Below are positions 52,548-62,482 of a DNA stretch of 64,000 nucleotides, in pieces. Position numbers and translations under genes: made by a program. The notes under the pieces are model-generated. The model was not told the origin of the DNA. It was given only the letters and a program-made list of their open reading frames with translations, and did no database searches. Numbering within the stretch: the first letter of the stretch is position 1; every line of letters starts with the position of its first letter. The DNA is from Tsukamurella sp. PLM1 (GTDB lineage: Bacteria > Actinomycetota > Actinomycetes > Mycobacteriales > Mycobacteriaceae), in assembly GCF_023168325.1 (NCBI RefSeq), contig NZ_AP025688.1, forward strand, positions 868,001-932,000. Reading direction: 5' to 3'.

Positions 52548-52943
52548 TCACGGTGCGGCCGGTGCCAGGAGCCGGGAGGCCGCTGCGGCCAGCTCGAACG
52601 GGTCGAGCGGGTGGCTGACCCAGCCGTCCGCCTGGGACCACCGTGCCAACCAGCCGTCCGCCCGGCGGGCCGTGACGACCAGCAGCGGCGGGCAGGGCTC
52701 GATCTCGTCGCGCAGTTGCCTCGCGAGCCCGATCCCGCCGGCCGGGGACGATTCACCGTCGAGCACGACCAACCCGACGCCGCCCTCGTCCAGGCGGGCC
52801 ACGACGGTGGGCGCGGTCGCCGCTTCGAGGACCCGGATCGGGGGTCTGTCGGGGGCGGGGCGGCTCCCCAGCGCGGCGACGATCTCCGCGCGGTGTCGCG
52901 CGTTCGAGCTGTAGACGAGGACGAGCGGGGCTGCGCCGGTCAT
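52548..52943 (-). CDS. Orphan receiver-like protein, Rv3143-like
   Basis: 131 residues from ATG 52943 (GTG 52952 is an alternative). CheY-like pattern with VLVYSSNARHRAEIVAAL, the phosphoacceptor region LVVLDGESSPAGG and VVTARRADGWL; the usual late Lys-Pro is SHPLDP. No output domain and no kinase beside it. In mycobacteria a stand-alone response regulator (Rv3143) precedes nuoA in the same way, so a link to respiration is likely, mechanism unknown. Confidence 0.75.
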   Translation of the reverse strand: MTGAAPLVLVYSSNARHRAEIVAALGSRPAPDRPPIRVLEAATAPTVVARLDEGGVGLVVLDGESSPAGGIGLARQLRDEIEPCPPLLVVTARRADGWLARWSQADGWVSHPLDPFELAAAASRLLAPAAP

Positions 52944-52971
52944 GCGTCCCACGATAGGGACGGGGGACGGG

Positions 52972-53991
52972 TTACGAGGCGGATTGCGGGTAGTGCCGCG
53001 CCGCCACGTCGGGGTGCGCCCGGAGCCTGCTCTTCCAGGCGTTCTCGCCGTAGGTCGCGAAGATCGGGTTGTCCGGGTCGGCGGTGATCCCGGTCCGCAG
53101 GCCGGTGGGCAGCGGAAGGTGCGGCATCCGCGCCGTCACGGCGGGATTGAAGAAGTAGGGCACCGAGATCCGGTCCGCGCCGCGCACGCGGTTCACGACG
53201 CGGTGTTCGGTGGCGTGCAGGTAGCCGTCGGTGCCCACCTCGAGCATCTCGCCGAGGTTGACGATGAACGCGCCGGGGACGGGCGGCACGTCGACCCACT
53301 CGTCCGCGCCCGGCGGCAGCACCTGCAGTCCTTCCGAATCCGGGTCGACGAGCAGCAGTGTGAGCACGCCCGAGTCCTTATGCGCGCCGACACCCTGCTC
53401 CGACGCGGTGCCGGCCGGGTAGCGCACGATCTTGATGAGCGTCGCGGGATCGGTGGCGAAGGCCTCGTCGAAGACCCGCGGGTCGGCGCCCAGCGAGCGC
53501 GCCCACGAACGCAGCAGAGTGAGCGAGATCCGCGACAGGTCGGCGTCCCACCGCTCCATCACCGCGCGCAGCTCCGGCAGCGCCGCGGGCCACTGGTTCG
53601 GGCCGAGCAGGTTGCGATGGTCCGGTCCGGGGCCCGACGGTGCCTCCCGCTCGGTCCCGATGTCGATCTGCTCGCGCCAGTCGACCGCGCCGCGGGTCAG
53701 CTCGCCGCCCAGCCGGGTGTACCCGCGGAAGTGCGGCGAGTTGATCATGGCGATCGCGTCCTTGTCGGCCTGCGGGAGCGCGAAGAAGGCGCGGGCGGTG
53801 GCGAGCACCTCGTCGATGCGCTCGCGCCGGAGGCCGTGCCCCGTCAGGTAGAAGAAGCCGACGTCGTGCGCGGCCGCGCGGACGGCACCGTCGAACCGCG
53901 AGGGGTGCGTGTCGAGCAGCGACAGGTCGAGGACGGGGATGTGCGGGTGAGGCCCGCCGGACGGGTGTCCGGGGGACGCGGAGGCGGCCAT
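52972..53991 (-). CDS. Isopenicillin-N-synthase-like 2OG-Fe(II) oxygenase
   Basis: 339 residues. N-terminal DIOX_N (PVLDLSLLDTHPSRFDGAVR, VGFFYLTGHG) and a double-stranded beta helix with Fe ligands GAHKDSGVLTLL (His, Asp) and LHATEHRVVN (His), then RVRGADRISVPYFFNP with the Arg/Ser that bind 2-oxoglutarate. Such enzymes hydroxylate or desaturate small molecules; the substrate is unknown. Single gene. Confidence 0.9.
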   Translation of the reverse strand: MAASASPGHPSGGPHPHIPVLDLSLLDTHPSRFDGAVRAAAHDVGFFYLTGHGLRRERIDEVLATARAFFALPQADKDAIAMINSPHFRGYTRLGGELTRGAVDWREQIDIGTEREAPSGPGPDHRNLLGPNQWPAALPELRAVMERWDADLSRISLTLLRSWARSLGADPRVFDEAFATDPATLIKIVRYPAGTASEQGVGAHKDSGVLTLLLVDPDSEGLQVLPPGADEWVDVPPVPGAFIVNLGEMLEVGTDGYLHATEHRVVNRVRGADRISVPYFFNPAVTARMPHLPLPTGLRTGITADPDNPIFATYGENAWKSRLRAHPDVAARHYPQSAS

Positions 53992-54130
53992 GTCCGCAGG
54001 CTAGCGCCGCGCGGGCGGACATGAACGGATTCGATCGGTGTGATCGGGACTCCCGTGCGCGCCGGGCTTCGCGTCGCGGTGGCCGGGCACTAGGCTGGGG
54101 GCGGTTCGCTCAAGAGCTCGGCCCCCATAA

Positions 54131-55423
<1,293 letters not shown>

Positions 55424-55449
55424 CCGGTTCGGTGAGGAGCGCAGCACAG

Positions 55450-55869
55450 GTGAGTAGCAGATCCCGCGTCGTCCGTACCCCGTCCGGCGGCGATGACCGT
55501 TCGGACGGGCGCGGCGCGGGGCGGACCGTCGTGCTGTTCCTGGTGCTGTGCGTCCTGGCGCTCACCCTCGCGGTGCCGGTGCGGACCTACCTGTCCGAGC
55601 AGGCCCGCGACGAGAAGGTGGCGGCCGAGCACGCGCAGCTGCTCTCCGACATCGCGCGCCTGGAGGAGCAGAAGCGGCTCCAGGAGGATCCCGAGTACAT
55701 CAAGCAGCAGGCGCGGATCCGGCTGCAGTACGTGATGCCGGGCGAGACGGCGTACCGGGTACAGGTGCCCGGCGCGCCCGCCCCGACGCCCGAGCAGGTG
55801 CAGGCCGAGCAGGCGAAACAGAACCCGTGGTACACGAACGTGTGGCGCACGATCGCGGTGCCGCACTGA
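55450..55869 (+). CDS. ftsB: FtsB/DivIC septum protein
   Basis: 139 residues from GTG 55450: a polar cytoplasmic N-terminus, one membrane helix (TVVLFLVLCVLALTLAVPVR), a coiled coil (EHAQLLSDIARLEEQKRLQE) and DPEYIKQQARIRLQYVMPGE, the DivIC signature. It scaffolds FtsL and FtsQ at the septum. The stop overlaps the DUF501 ATG (TGATG). Confidence 0.93.
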   Translation: MSSRSRVVRTPSGGDDRSDGRGAGRTVVLFLVLCVLALTLAVPVRTYLSEQARDEKVAAEHAQLLSDIARLEEQKRLQEDPEYIKQQARIRLQYVMPGETAYRVQVPGAPAPTPEQVQAEQAKQNPWYTNVWRTIAVPH

Positions 55870-56393
55870 TGAGTGACGCTGTAGCCCAGGCTGATCTGGA
55901 CCGGGTCGCCGAGCAGCTCGGCCGCCCTCCGCGCGGCGTGCTGGCCGTGGCCTACCGCACCCCGGACGGGGAGCCCGCCGTGGTCAAGACCGCTCCGCGG
56001 CTGCCCGACGGTACGCCGTTCCCCACGCTGTACTACCTCACCGACCCGCGCCTGACCGCCGAGGCCAGCCGTCAGGAGAGCGCCGGCGTGATGCGCGAGA
56101 TGGAGGCGCTGCTCGCCGCCGATCCGGAGGTCGCGGAGAACTACCGCGCCGCGCACGAGCACTACCTCGCATCGCGGAACGCCTTGGAGGACTTGGGGAC
56201 CGACTTCACCGGCGGCGGCATGCCCGACCGGGTGAAGTGCCTGCACGTGCTCATCGCCTACGCGCTGGCCGAGGGGCCGGGCGTGGTCGTGCTCGGCGAC
56301 GAGGCGGTGGCGCTGGCCGCGGCCGCCGGGCTGCGGGGCAGCGCGATCCCCGCCGACTGGCCGGAGCCGCGGTTCCCGTGGGGCAGGCGGTGA
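55869..56393 (+). CDS. DUF501-family protein
   Basis: 174 residues, homologue of mycobacterial Rv1025. VVKTAPRLPDGTPFPTLYYL, the TDPRLTAEASRQESAGVM segment and MPDRVKCLHVLIAYALAEGP are the family blocks with conserved Cys and His. Always between ftsB and ppx in actinobacteria; function unknown. TGA overlaps the ppx GTG. Confidence 0.92.
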   Translation: MSDAVAQADLDRVAEQLGRPPRGVLAVAYRTPDGEPAVVKTAPRLPDGTPFPTLYYLTDPRLTAEASRQESAGVMREMEALLAADPEVAENYRAAHEHYLASRNALEDLGTDFTGGGMPDRVKCLHVLIAYALAEGPGVVVLGDEAVALAAAAGLRGSAIPADWPEPRFPWGRR

Positions 56394-57355
56394 CCGCTGC
56401 CGGGACGCGCGCCCCGGTGGTCGCCGCGATCGACTGCGGCACCAACAGCATCCGCCTGTACGTGGCGCGCGTCGAGCCCGCGGGGCTGGTGGAGCTGCAC
56501 CGGGACATGACGATCGTCCGCCTCGGGCAGGGCGTGGACGCCACAGGGCGGTTCGCGCCGGAGGCGCTGGAGCGCGTGCGGGTCGCACTCGGCGGATACG
56601 TCTCCCGTGCCCTGGAACTGGGTGCGACCGCGGTGCGCATGGTGGCGACGTCCGCGGCGCGCGATGCGTCGAACCGCGATGAGTTCTTCGCGCTGACCGC
56701 CGACGAGCTCGGGCGGATCACATCCGGCGCGACGGCCGAGGTGATCGAGGGGACCGAGGAGGCCGAGCTGTCGTACCTCGGTGCCACGGCCGGCCTCGCT
56801 GCCGCCGACCCCGTGCTGGTCGTGGACCTCGGGGGCGGATCGACCGAGCTCGTCGTCGGCGCCGGCGGCGCCGTGGACCGGGCCTTCTCGGCGAACATCG
56901 GGTGCGTGCGGATCACGGAGCGCGCCCTGCCCTCGGACCCGCCGACCGATGCTGAGGCCGGCGCGGCCCGGGCCGTGATCGACGGTGCGCTGGACGAGGC
57001 CGTCCGCACCGTCCCCCTCGACGGGGTGCGCACCTGGATCGGGGTGGCCGGCACCTTCACGACGCTCGCCGCGCTCGCGCACGGGCTCGCCGAGTACGAC
57101 CCGGCGCTGATCCACGGCTCGCGCGTGCCGCTCGACGAACTCGTCCCGCTGTGCCGCAGGCTGGTGCGGATGACCGCGGCCGAGCGGCTGGCGCTGGGCC
57201 CGATGCACCCGGGGCGCGCAGATGTGATCGGCGGCGGCGCGCTCGTGGTGATCGCCCTGGCGGAGCGACTGGCCGCGGTCGGGGTGACGGAGCTCGTGGT
57301 GTCCGAACACGACATCCTGGACGGCGTGGCGATGGGACTCGCCGCAACGCTGTGA
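56390..57355 (+). CDS. ppx: Ppx/GppA exopolyphosphatase-like protein
   Basis: 321 residues from GTG 56390. ASKHA fold: AAIDCGTNSIRLYVARVE, DLGGGSTELVVG, and VIEGTEEAELSYLGATAG with the catalytic Glu region. It hydrolyses polyphosphate or ppGpp-type substrates; mycobacterial Ppx1 (Rv0496) and Rv1026 share this form, the locus matches Rv1026. Confidence 0.93.
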   Translation: MTAAGTRAPVVAAIDCGTNSIRLYVARVEPAGLVELHRDMTIVRLGQGVDATGRFAPEALERVRVALGGYVSRALELGATAVRMVATSAARDASNRDEFFALTADELGRITSGATAEVIEGTEEAELSYLGATAGLAAADPVLVVDLGGGSTELVVGAGGAVDRAFSANIGCVRITERALPSDPPTDAEAGAARAVIDGALDEAVRTVPLDGVRTWIGVAGTFTTLAALAHGLAEYDPALIHGSRVPLDELVPLCRRLVRMTAAERLALGPMHPGRADVIGGGALVVIALAERLAAVGVTELVVSEHDILDGVAMGLAATL

Positions 57356-57373
57356 GCCGCGTCTCCGCGGGGA

Positions 57374-57418
57374 TTCCGGAAATTAACGCACTGTTGACGA
57401 ACTCACAGCTTTCCGGAA
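57374..57418. promoter_or_regulatory. Paired TTCCGGAA palindromes
   Basis: TTCCGGAA at 57374-57381 and again at 57411-57418, 37 bp centre to centre, in the 120-bp gap before the 93-residue gene. A likely pair of sites for an unknown dimeric regulator, or the arms of a large transcript hairpin. Confidence 0.45.
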
Positions 57419-57475
57419 GCGCGGCAGGAGGTTTCCTCGCCTAACGTCTACCGCAGGCGTCGAAGGGAGCTCGAA

Positions 57476-57757
57476 ATGAGGAACGCGTCCGTGAAGAGCG
57501 TCATCGTGGTGCTGGACGGCACCGAGGCGACGGTGCGGCTGGTGGGCGACCTGTGCCGGACCGGTGTCGGCGTGACCGCGGTGGGCGTGAACTTCCGCGA
57601 TGTGGTGTCGGTACTGTCCGGCGACGTCTACGCGTTGGTCGCCGACCTGTCGGACATCGAGCAGTGGGAGACCGCGGTCCGTCGCGCCGAGGCGCGGCAC
57701 GGCACCGTCGACCGTGTGCTGGATCCAGCCGGCAGGCTGGCCGCCCGCGCGGCCTGA
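57476..57757 (+). CDS. Hypothetical protein, 93 residues
   Basis: KSVIVVLDGTEATVRLVGDL, then VGVTAVGVNFRDVVSVLSGD and EARHGTVDRVLDPAGRLAAR. The beta-alpha-beta start and the last segment resemble a shortened Rossmann/SDR half, but the dinucleotide glycine motif is missing. It has its own upstream region with two TTCCGGAA palindromes and ends in a very strong hairpin. Confidence 0.55.
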   Translation: MRNASVKSVIVVLDGTEATVRLVGDLCRTGVGVTAVGVNFRDVVSVLSGDVYALVADLSDIEQWETAVRRAEARHGTVDRVLDPAGRLAARAA

Positions 57758-57773
57758 TCCCGCGCGGGCGGCC
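57739..57773. terminator. Strong bidirectional terminator hairpin
   Basis: GGCCGCCCGCGCGG (57739-57752) and its exact 14-bp complement (57760-57773) flank the loop CCTGATC. It spans the stop codon of the 93-residue gene and faces the end of the convergent exporter gene. Confidence 0.8.
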
Positions 57774-57808
57774 CGTGGGGAACCGGTCGCGCAGGGCCAG
57801 CGGCAGCG

Positions 57809-58123
57809 TCAGTGGGCGAGCTTGAGCCCGATCACGCCGCCGACGATCGCCATGATGCAGATCGCCTTGACGAGCGAGACCGCCTCGGCGCCGGTGGCCA
57901 TCGCGTAGACCACCGTGAGGGTGGCGCCGATGCCGACCCAGACGGCGTACGAGGTGCCGGTCGGCAGGTCGCGCATAGCGTAGGCGAGACCGCCCATACT
58001 GACGACGAGCGCGCCGAAGAAGACGAGCGTGGGTGTGAGCTTCGAGAACCCCTCGGACTTGCCCAACGCGGTGGCCCACACGGCCTCGAACGCGCCGGAA
58101 ACGATGAGAATGATCCATGCCAT
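57809..58123 (-). CDS. sugE: SMR-family guanidinium exporter (SugE/Gdx)
   Basis: 104 residues, four helices. MAWIILIVSGAFEAVWATAL contains the membrane Glu of EmrE-type transporters, and the segments GTSYAVWVGIGA and VSLVKAICIMAIVGGVIGLK fit the SugE/Gdx branch, which exports guanidinium, rather than the multidrug branch. An AGGAGG sits 8 bp before the ATG, and a guanidine-III riboswitch lies just upstream, which fixes the likely substrate. Confidence 0.93.
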   Translation of the reverse strand: MAWIILIVSGAFEAVWATALGKSEGFSKLTPTLVFFGALVVSMGGLAYAMRDLPTGTSYAVWVGIGATLTVVYAMATGAEAVSLVKAICIMAIVGGVIGLKLAH

Positions 58124-58142
58124 GATGCGAACCTCCTAGGTT

Positions 58143-58185
58143 CACACCGTCTTTGCGCTGGCCGGGTACGGTGTGCCTCGTCCGG
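58143..58185 (-). promoter_or_regulatory. Guanidine-III riboswitch
   Basis: Read on the minus strand from 58185 to 58143, the segment begins CCGGACGAGG, then CACACCGTACCCGG, then CCAGCGCAAAGACGGTGTG. This is the compact pseudoknot of the guanidine-III (mini-ykkC type 3) class: CCGG pairs with the CCGG of the second block and CACACCGT with ACGGTGTG. It closely resembles the Thermobifida fusca example of this class as I remember it. It lies 5 nt before the AGGAGG of the exporter gene, so ligand binding probably controls ribosome access. Confidence 0.88.
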
Positions 58186-58249
58186 ATGTCGTTCGCGACG
58201 GTCCTGAGACTACCCAAACTGCGGCGATCGGCAAGTTAGGGTGATCCAC

Positions 58250-58825
58250 ATGACACGGGAACTGGTGTGGACCGGATTCATCACGCTCGACGGGGTCGCC
58301 GATTCGCCCGGCGGAACGGAGGAGGGGCACCCGAGCGGCGGCTGGGTGTTGCGACACGAGTTCCTGCCGGAGATGTTCTCGCTCAAGGGGGAGGAGATCG
58401 CGGAGACGTCTGCTCTGATGTTCGGACGCCGCAGTTACGAGGCGTTCGGCGCGGTGTGGCCGGGCTCGGAGGACCATGCGGCGTACCGGAATATCCCGAA
58501 GTTCGTGGTGTCCACGACGATCGCCGAGGACGATCTCGTGGACGGGTGGGGCGGCACTACGGTGCTCCGCTCGACCGAGGAGGTCGCGGCGGCGAAGCAT
58601 GGCGACGGCGGCGCGATCTTCATCCACGGCAGCCCCGAACTCGCGCGTCGGCTCGCCGACGCCGGGCTGATCGACCGGTACCACCTGCTGATGTTCCCGT
58701 ACCTCCTCGGCTCCGGAAAGCGGCCGTTCTCGGACGCGGAGCGCGACGCGACCGCGCTGCGTCTGCGCGAGTCCGAGATGTACGCCAACGGCGTGATGAA
58801 ACTGATCTACGACGTCCCACGCTGA
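58250..58825 (+). CDS. RibD-C/DHFR-like reductase
   Basis: 191 residues from ATG 58250. WTGFITLDGVADSPGG, the segment SALMFGRRSYEAFGAVWPGS, FVVSTTIAEDD and DRYHLLMFPYLLGSGKRPFS are the DHFR-like NAD(P)H-binding pattern of the RibD C-terminal family (YyaP/YwjB type). Substrate unknown. Divergent from the exporter gene. Confidence 0.88.
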   Translation: MTRELVWTGFITLDGVADSPGGTEEGHPSGGWVLRHEFLPEMFSLKGEEIAETSALMFGRRSYEAFGAVWPGSEDHAAYRNIPKFVVSTTIAEDDLVDGWGGTTVLRSTEEVAAAKHGDGGAIFIHGSPELARRLADAGLIDRYHLLMFPYLLGSGKRPFSDAERDATALRLRESEMYANGVMKLIYDVPR

Positions 58826-58897
58826 CAGGCGGCCCGTCGCGCACAGCCCCCATTGTCGGAACTTGACCGCTCGGCGGCCGTCGGTACCGTCGGGACC

Positions 58898-59880
58898 ATG
58901 TCCGATCTAGCGTTGCAGCTCAGTGAGAACGGACGACAGTGGCTGATCCACAGGCCCCTGGAGATCGTCCTGTACGTCGTCCTCGCCGTCGTCGTCCGAT
59001 ACCTGTTGCACCGCGGCATCGACCGGCTCGTTCGCGGCAACCGGCGCGACGGTGACTCGGCCCCACGACGATTCGGCGTCGCCCGACTTCGTGGCGCGCT
59101 GGGCGGCCGTCGACTGCCGACCGTGCGGCGGCGCACCGTCGACGATCCCGCGAAGGCGCAGCGCGATCGGGAGGCGCGGCCCGGCGGGCGCAGCGGGCCG
59201 AGACCATCGGCTCGGTCCTCAAATCCGCAGTGTCGTTCCTGGTGCTGATCTGGGTGCTGATCCAGTCGCTGGCCATCCTCGGGGTGAACGTGGCGCCGCT
59301 GATCGCCTCCGCCGGTGTGGTGGGTGTCGCGTTGGGCTTCGGCGCACAGAATCTGGTGCGGGACTTCATCTCCGGCATCTTCATGCTGATCGAGGACCAG
59401 TACGGTGTGGGCGACGTCGTGGACCTCGGGGAGGTCACCGGCACCGTCGAGACCGTGGGCATGCGGATCACGACGGTGCGCGACGTCCAGGGCACGCTCT
59501 GGTACGTGCGTAACGGCGAGATCATGCGGGTCGCGAACTTCAGTCAGGAGTACGCGGTGGCCTTCCTGCAGTTGCCCATCTCGTACTCCGCGGATGTCGA
59601 CCTCGCGTGCCGGGTCGCGCTGGAGGCGGCGACCGATGCCGTCGCCGAGGAACCGCTGTCCGGCGACGTGCTGGGTGCGCCCGACATGCTGGGGGTCGAC
59701 GGCGCCACCGCCGACCGGGTGAGCATCCGCCTCACCGTGCGGGTGCGCGCGAACCGGCAGTGGGCCGTCGAGCGGGAGCTGCGCCGGCGCATTCTGCGTG
59801 CGTTCGACGAGCACGACATCGCCCCGCCCTACCGCAGCGGCCTCCCCGTTTCCGTCGGCGCCGACGGTGCCGCCGGCTGA
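58898..59880 (+). CDS. MscS-type mechanosensitive channel (one frameshift)
   Basis: About 327 residues. First helix region IVLYVVLAVVVRYLLHRGID, then after a break the core ETIGSVLKSAVSFLVLIWVL, pore helix APLIASAGVVGVALGFGAQN then LVRDFISGIFMLIEDQYGVG and the beta domain WYVRNGEIMRVANFSQ. One nucleotide must be added between about 59056 and 59180; a CCCC run at 59061-59064 is a likely spot. It opens on membrane tension to release solutes. Confidence 0.88.
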
Positions 59881-59948
59881 CGGTGCGCGGTACGGTCGGA
59901 TCAGGCGCCGTAGGACGGCGCACCGACCTCGGTGAGGAGGCGTTCGCG

Positions 59949-60506
59949 ATGCGCAGTGTGACGTTCTCGATGAGCATGTCGGTGGACGGCTACATCGCCG
60001 GCCCCGACGGAACGTTCGACTGGTCGGAGCCCGACCCCGAGCTGTTCCGGTTCGCCACCGACGAGGTGCGCGGCCTCGGCGTCCACCTCCTGGGACGGCG
60101 CCTGTACGAAACGATGCTGTACTGGGAGTCCGTCACCGACCTCGACGCGGACGAACTCGTGTTCGCGGAGCTGTGGAACGCGCTGCCCAAGGTCGTGTTC
60201 TCCCGGACCCTCACCGAGGTGCACGGCCGCAACGCGCGTCTGGCGACGGGGACTGTGGCGGAGGAGATCGAGCGGCTGCGGGCGGAGTCCGGCGCCGGGA
60301 ACATCGGGGTCGGCGGGAGCGGGCTGGCGTCCGAAGCCGCGCGGCTCGGTCTCATCGACGAGTACCGTGTTCGGACCTACCCGGTCGTCGTCGGCGGCGG
60401 CACGCCGTTCTTCGGAAAGGGCGGCGAGCGCGTCGACCTCGAGCTGCTGGAGACTCGGCAGTTCAACGGCGGCGTGACCTTCTCGCACTTCCGCGTACGC
60501 CGGTAG
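59949..60506 (+). CDS. RibD-C/DHFR-like reductase
   Basis: 185 residues from ATG 59949. RSVTFSMSMSVDGYIAGPDG, the segment GVHLLGRRLYETMLYW, NIGVGGSGLASEAARLGLID and YPVVVGGGTPFFGKG are the RibD-C family blocks. A second member of the family 1.1 kb from the first, but diverged. Substrate unknown. Confidence 0.88.
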   Translation: MRSVTFSMSMSVDGYIAGPDGTFDWSEPDPELFRFATDEVRGLGVHLLGRRLYETMLYWESVTDLDADELVFAELWNALPKVVFSRTLTEVHGRNARLATGTVAEEIERLRAESGAGNIGVGGSGLASEAARLGLIDEYRVRTYPVVVGGGTPFFGKGGERVDLELLETRQFNGGVTFSHFRVRR

Positions 60507-60833
60507 TCGGGTTCCCGCGGACGCTCGCTCCTGCCCTGTCCGGTTGCGACAGGATGAAGAGTCGGAAACCGCCGCGGGCGTGGTGTCCACTCGGTGCCCC
60601 CAGTCGGACTCGAACCGACACTCGGCGGATTTTAAGTACTCCCGGTGTGCTGCTCTCCGAGATACGCCACCAGGCATGACGCGATTGGTGATTCCGCAGA
60701 CTTGCAGGTGAGGGCAACTATTTGCGCACCGGTTGAGCAGTAGCGGCCACCCGCTGCCCACCGCCAAACTAGCGCCGGTGGGTAGCACGGGGTAGCACAG
60801 CACCCCTCCGTCAGCGATTCGCCGGCCTACGCG
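60507..60833. other. Non-coding junction of the relic island
   Basis: This 327-bp stretch has no gene. It holds the partial tRNA-Leu copy (60593-60637), an in-frame but startless piece of integrase sequence from about 60800, and a short repeat GGTAGCACGG (60781 and 60791 in part) that recurs near 62409. Confidence 0.6.
60593..60637 (-). repeat. Partial tRNA-Leu copy (attachment site)
   Basis: 45 bp matching 62484-62528 with one mismatch (60623). It covers the 3' half of tRNA-Leu from the anticodon loop to the CCA end and then stops matching, so it is not a working tRNA. With the intact gene 1,891 bp away it marks the two ends of an integrated element. Confidence 0.9.
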
Positions 60834-61223
60834 GTGCCGTTGGACTGGTCGCAGCCGTTGGCGATGGGCACCTTCTACGACACCATTCTTAAGCCCGCGC
60901 TGATCGCCGTGGGGCTACCGGCGAGCCAGCCCGCGAAGCCCGCCACGAAGACCCGCCCTGCCGAGCCAGCGCGCCACGGCGTCCGCCTGCACGATCTGCG
61001 TCACACGTTCGCGACGATGCAGCTAATGGCGGGCGTGCACTTCATGCAGGTATCCAAGTGGCTCGGGCACAGCACGTTCACGTTGACACTGGATACCTAC
61101 GGTGACTGGATCCCCGAGGAAGACGGCGGCGCTCTCAACATTTTGCCTGCGCCGAGAGTTTCGGACGATGTTTCGGCCGAATCAGAAGTTGCGAACGTGA
61201 TTGAGCTGTTCGGTAGAAGCTAG
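60834..61223 (+). pseudogene. Tyrosine integrase, C-terminal fragment
   Basis: 129 residues of a phage-type tyrosine recombinase: VRLHDLRHTFATMQLMAGV (HxxR), VSKWLGHSTFTLTLDTYGDW (His and the nucleophile Tyr). The N-terminal DNA-binding domains and the first catalytic Arg are missing; the frame just opens near the GTG at 60834. A remnant of the integrase that placed the island at tRNA-Leu. Confidence 0.85.
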
Positions 61224-61246
61224 ACCCACCAGCGGTTGGGCGACTT

Positions 61247-62337
61247 CTACTGCGCCCCGTCCCCATCTGCCGTGGCCGCGCTGTCACCCTTGTCCGAACT
61301 ATCGTCGGTTTCCTTCTTTACGGCCATGAGTGCTTCCAGTGTTGCACGCCCCAACTCGGTGAGCCGCAAATACTTGCGCCTGTCGCTGACTGGACGTCGT
61401 TTGTTTCCGCTTTCTATAATTCCTAGGGTACGCAAGTGGACGAATACCTGTTCAACTTCGGCATCGAATAGCCACAGCCGCCGCCTCGGGACGCTCTTCA
61501 ATGCCTCGAAATCATCGTCAGAGATTTCGCCATAGTATGCGCATACGGCGAGTTTTTCTTCAGCGTATTCTTCTGTAGCTTCGTCGATCATCGAGGGTCC
61601 AACTGTTCGCAAAATATCGTTCCAAGTCACTCGTGATTGGCACTGCACATGCGTGTCATCTCCGTAAACTTGCGAGGAAGCGTTGAGTGTAATATCGATT
61701 GAGTCGTCACCAGAAGACAGTCCCGCTGCCCCGCCAGTATCGGTGGTTGCCGCTTTCAATGTTTGGGACTTCTCCCTAGACTCAGCAAGTTCGGCCCGTA
61801 GTCGAAGGATTTCGCTCTCTGCCTCAACCGATACGGAATCTCCGCGTATCCACCCCACCCCGGGTGTCTTTCTTATTGCGCGATTGAGTGCTCGAGAGAC
61901 CTTGCTGCCAAGGTCGTCTGCACTCGAAAACTTGGCGACTGTCCTGTCTGTCATTACTCGGGCTCGAAAAGCCCCAGGAGCTCCCGCGACTTGTCGTCTC
62001 CATCGGTTCGCCCCTGGGGTATGTCATCCGGATTTTCGTGCACGAAGGCGAGAACCGGCTTTCCGAGTTCCAGGGCGTAGTTGAATTCGGTCTCCGTATA
62101 GCTAATCCCATCCGCGGTTCGGCTGCCGTATCTGCCTCCGACGATTAGCACGTAGTAGTCCGAAAGCTCGATGACCTCCTTGATCAGCTCCCATTGCGCT
62201 GCATCCGACGCAACAAACATCTCCATTCCAGCTGGAATGCAGTCGAGTTCCAGGACGGCTTGCGTCACTTCCCTGCGTTCTTCGATGAGGTCCTCGTACG
62301 TCGAACTCACGAACACCTGGTAGCGCTTGTCGGTCAT
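61247..62337 (-). CDS. DUF4062 protein (one frameshift)
   Basis: About 363 residues once joined. The first 110 are a DUF4062 domain: [51 protein letters not shown]; this fold is related to TIR and deoxyribosyltransferase domains and is often the first part of STAND or other signalling proteins. One more C in CCCC at 61972-61975 (plus strand) joins LLG to [15 protein letters not shown]. Then VGWIRGD, a coiled coil ([14 protein letters not shown]) and a winged-helix-like end. The DNA is much less GC-rich than the host. A defence role is possible, not shown. Confidence 0.72.
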
Positions 62338-62482
62338 AAGGCGATCATCCCACGTGGCACCGACAGGTCTGGGTGTTCCGGCCCTACCGCGAGTGCCGCG
62401 CTAGTTGGGTAGCACGGGGGCAGTACGGGCACGGCTAACGGGCGAGCGAAGGAGCTCGACAAGTCGCTTACCTGCGGATATC

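Noticed and set aside
60593-60680. A second tRNA-Leu
   Set aside because: Only the 3' half from the anticodon loop onward matches; the 5' half cannot pair, so it is an attachment-site copy.
61954-62337. A two-gene system made of a 127-residue DUF4062 protein and a 235-residue partner
   Set aside because: DUF4062 proteins normally continue into the VGWIRGD/coiled-coil part; adding one base at 61972 joins both frames, so it is one gene.
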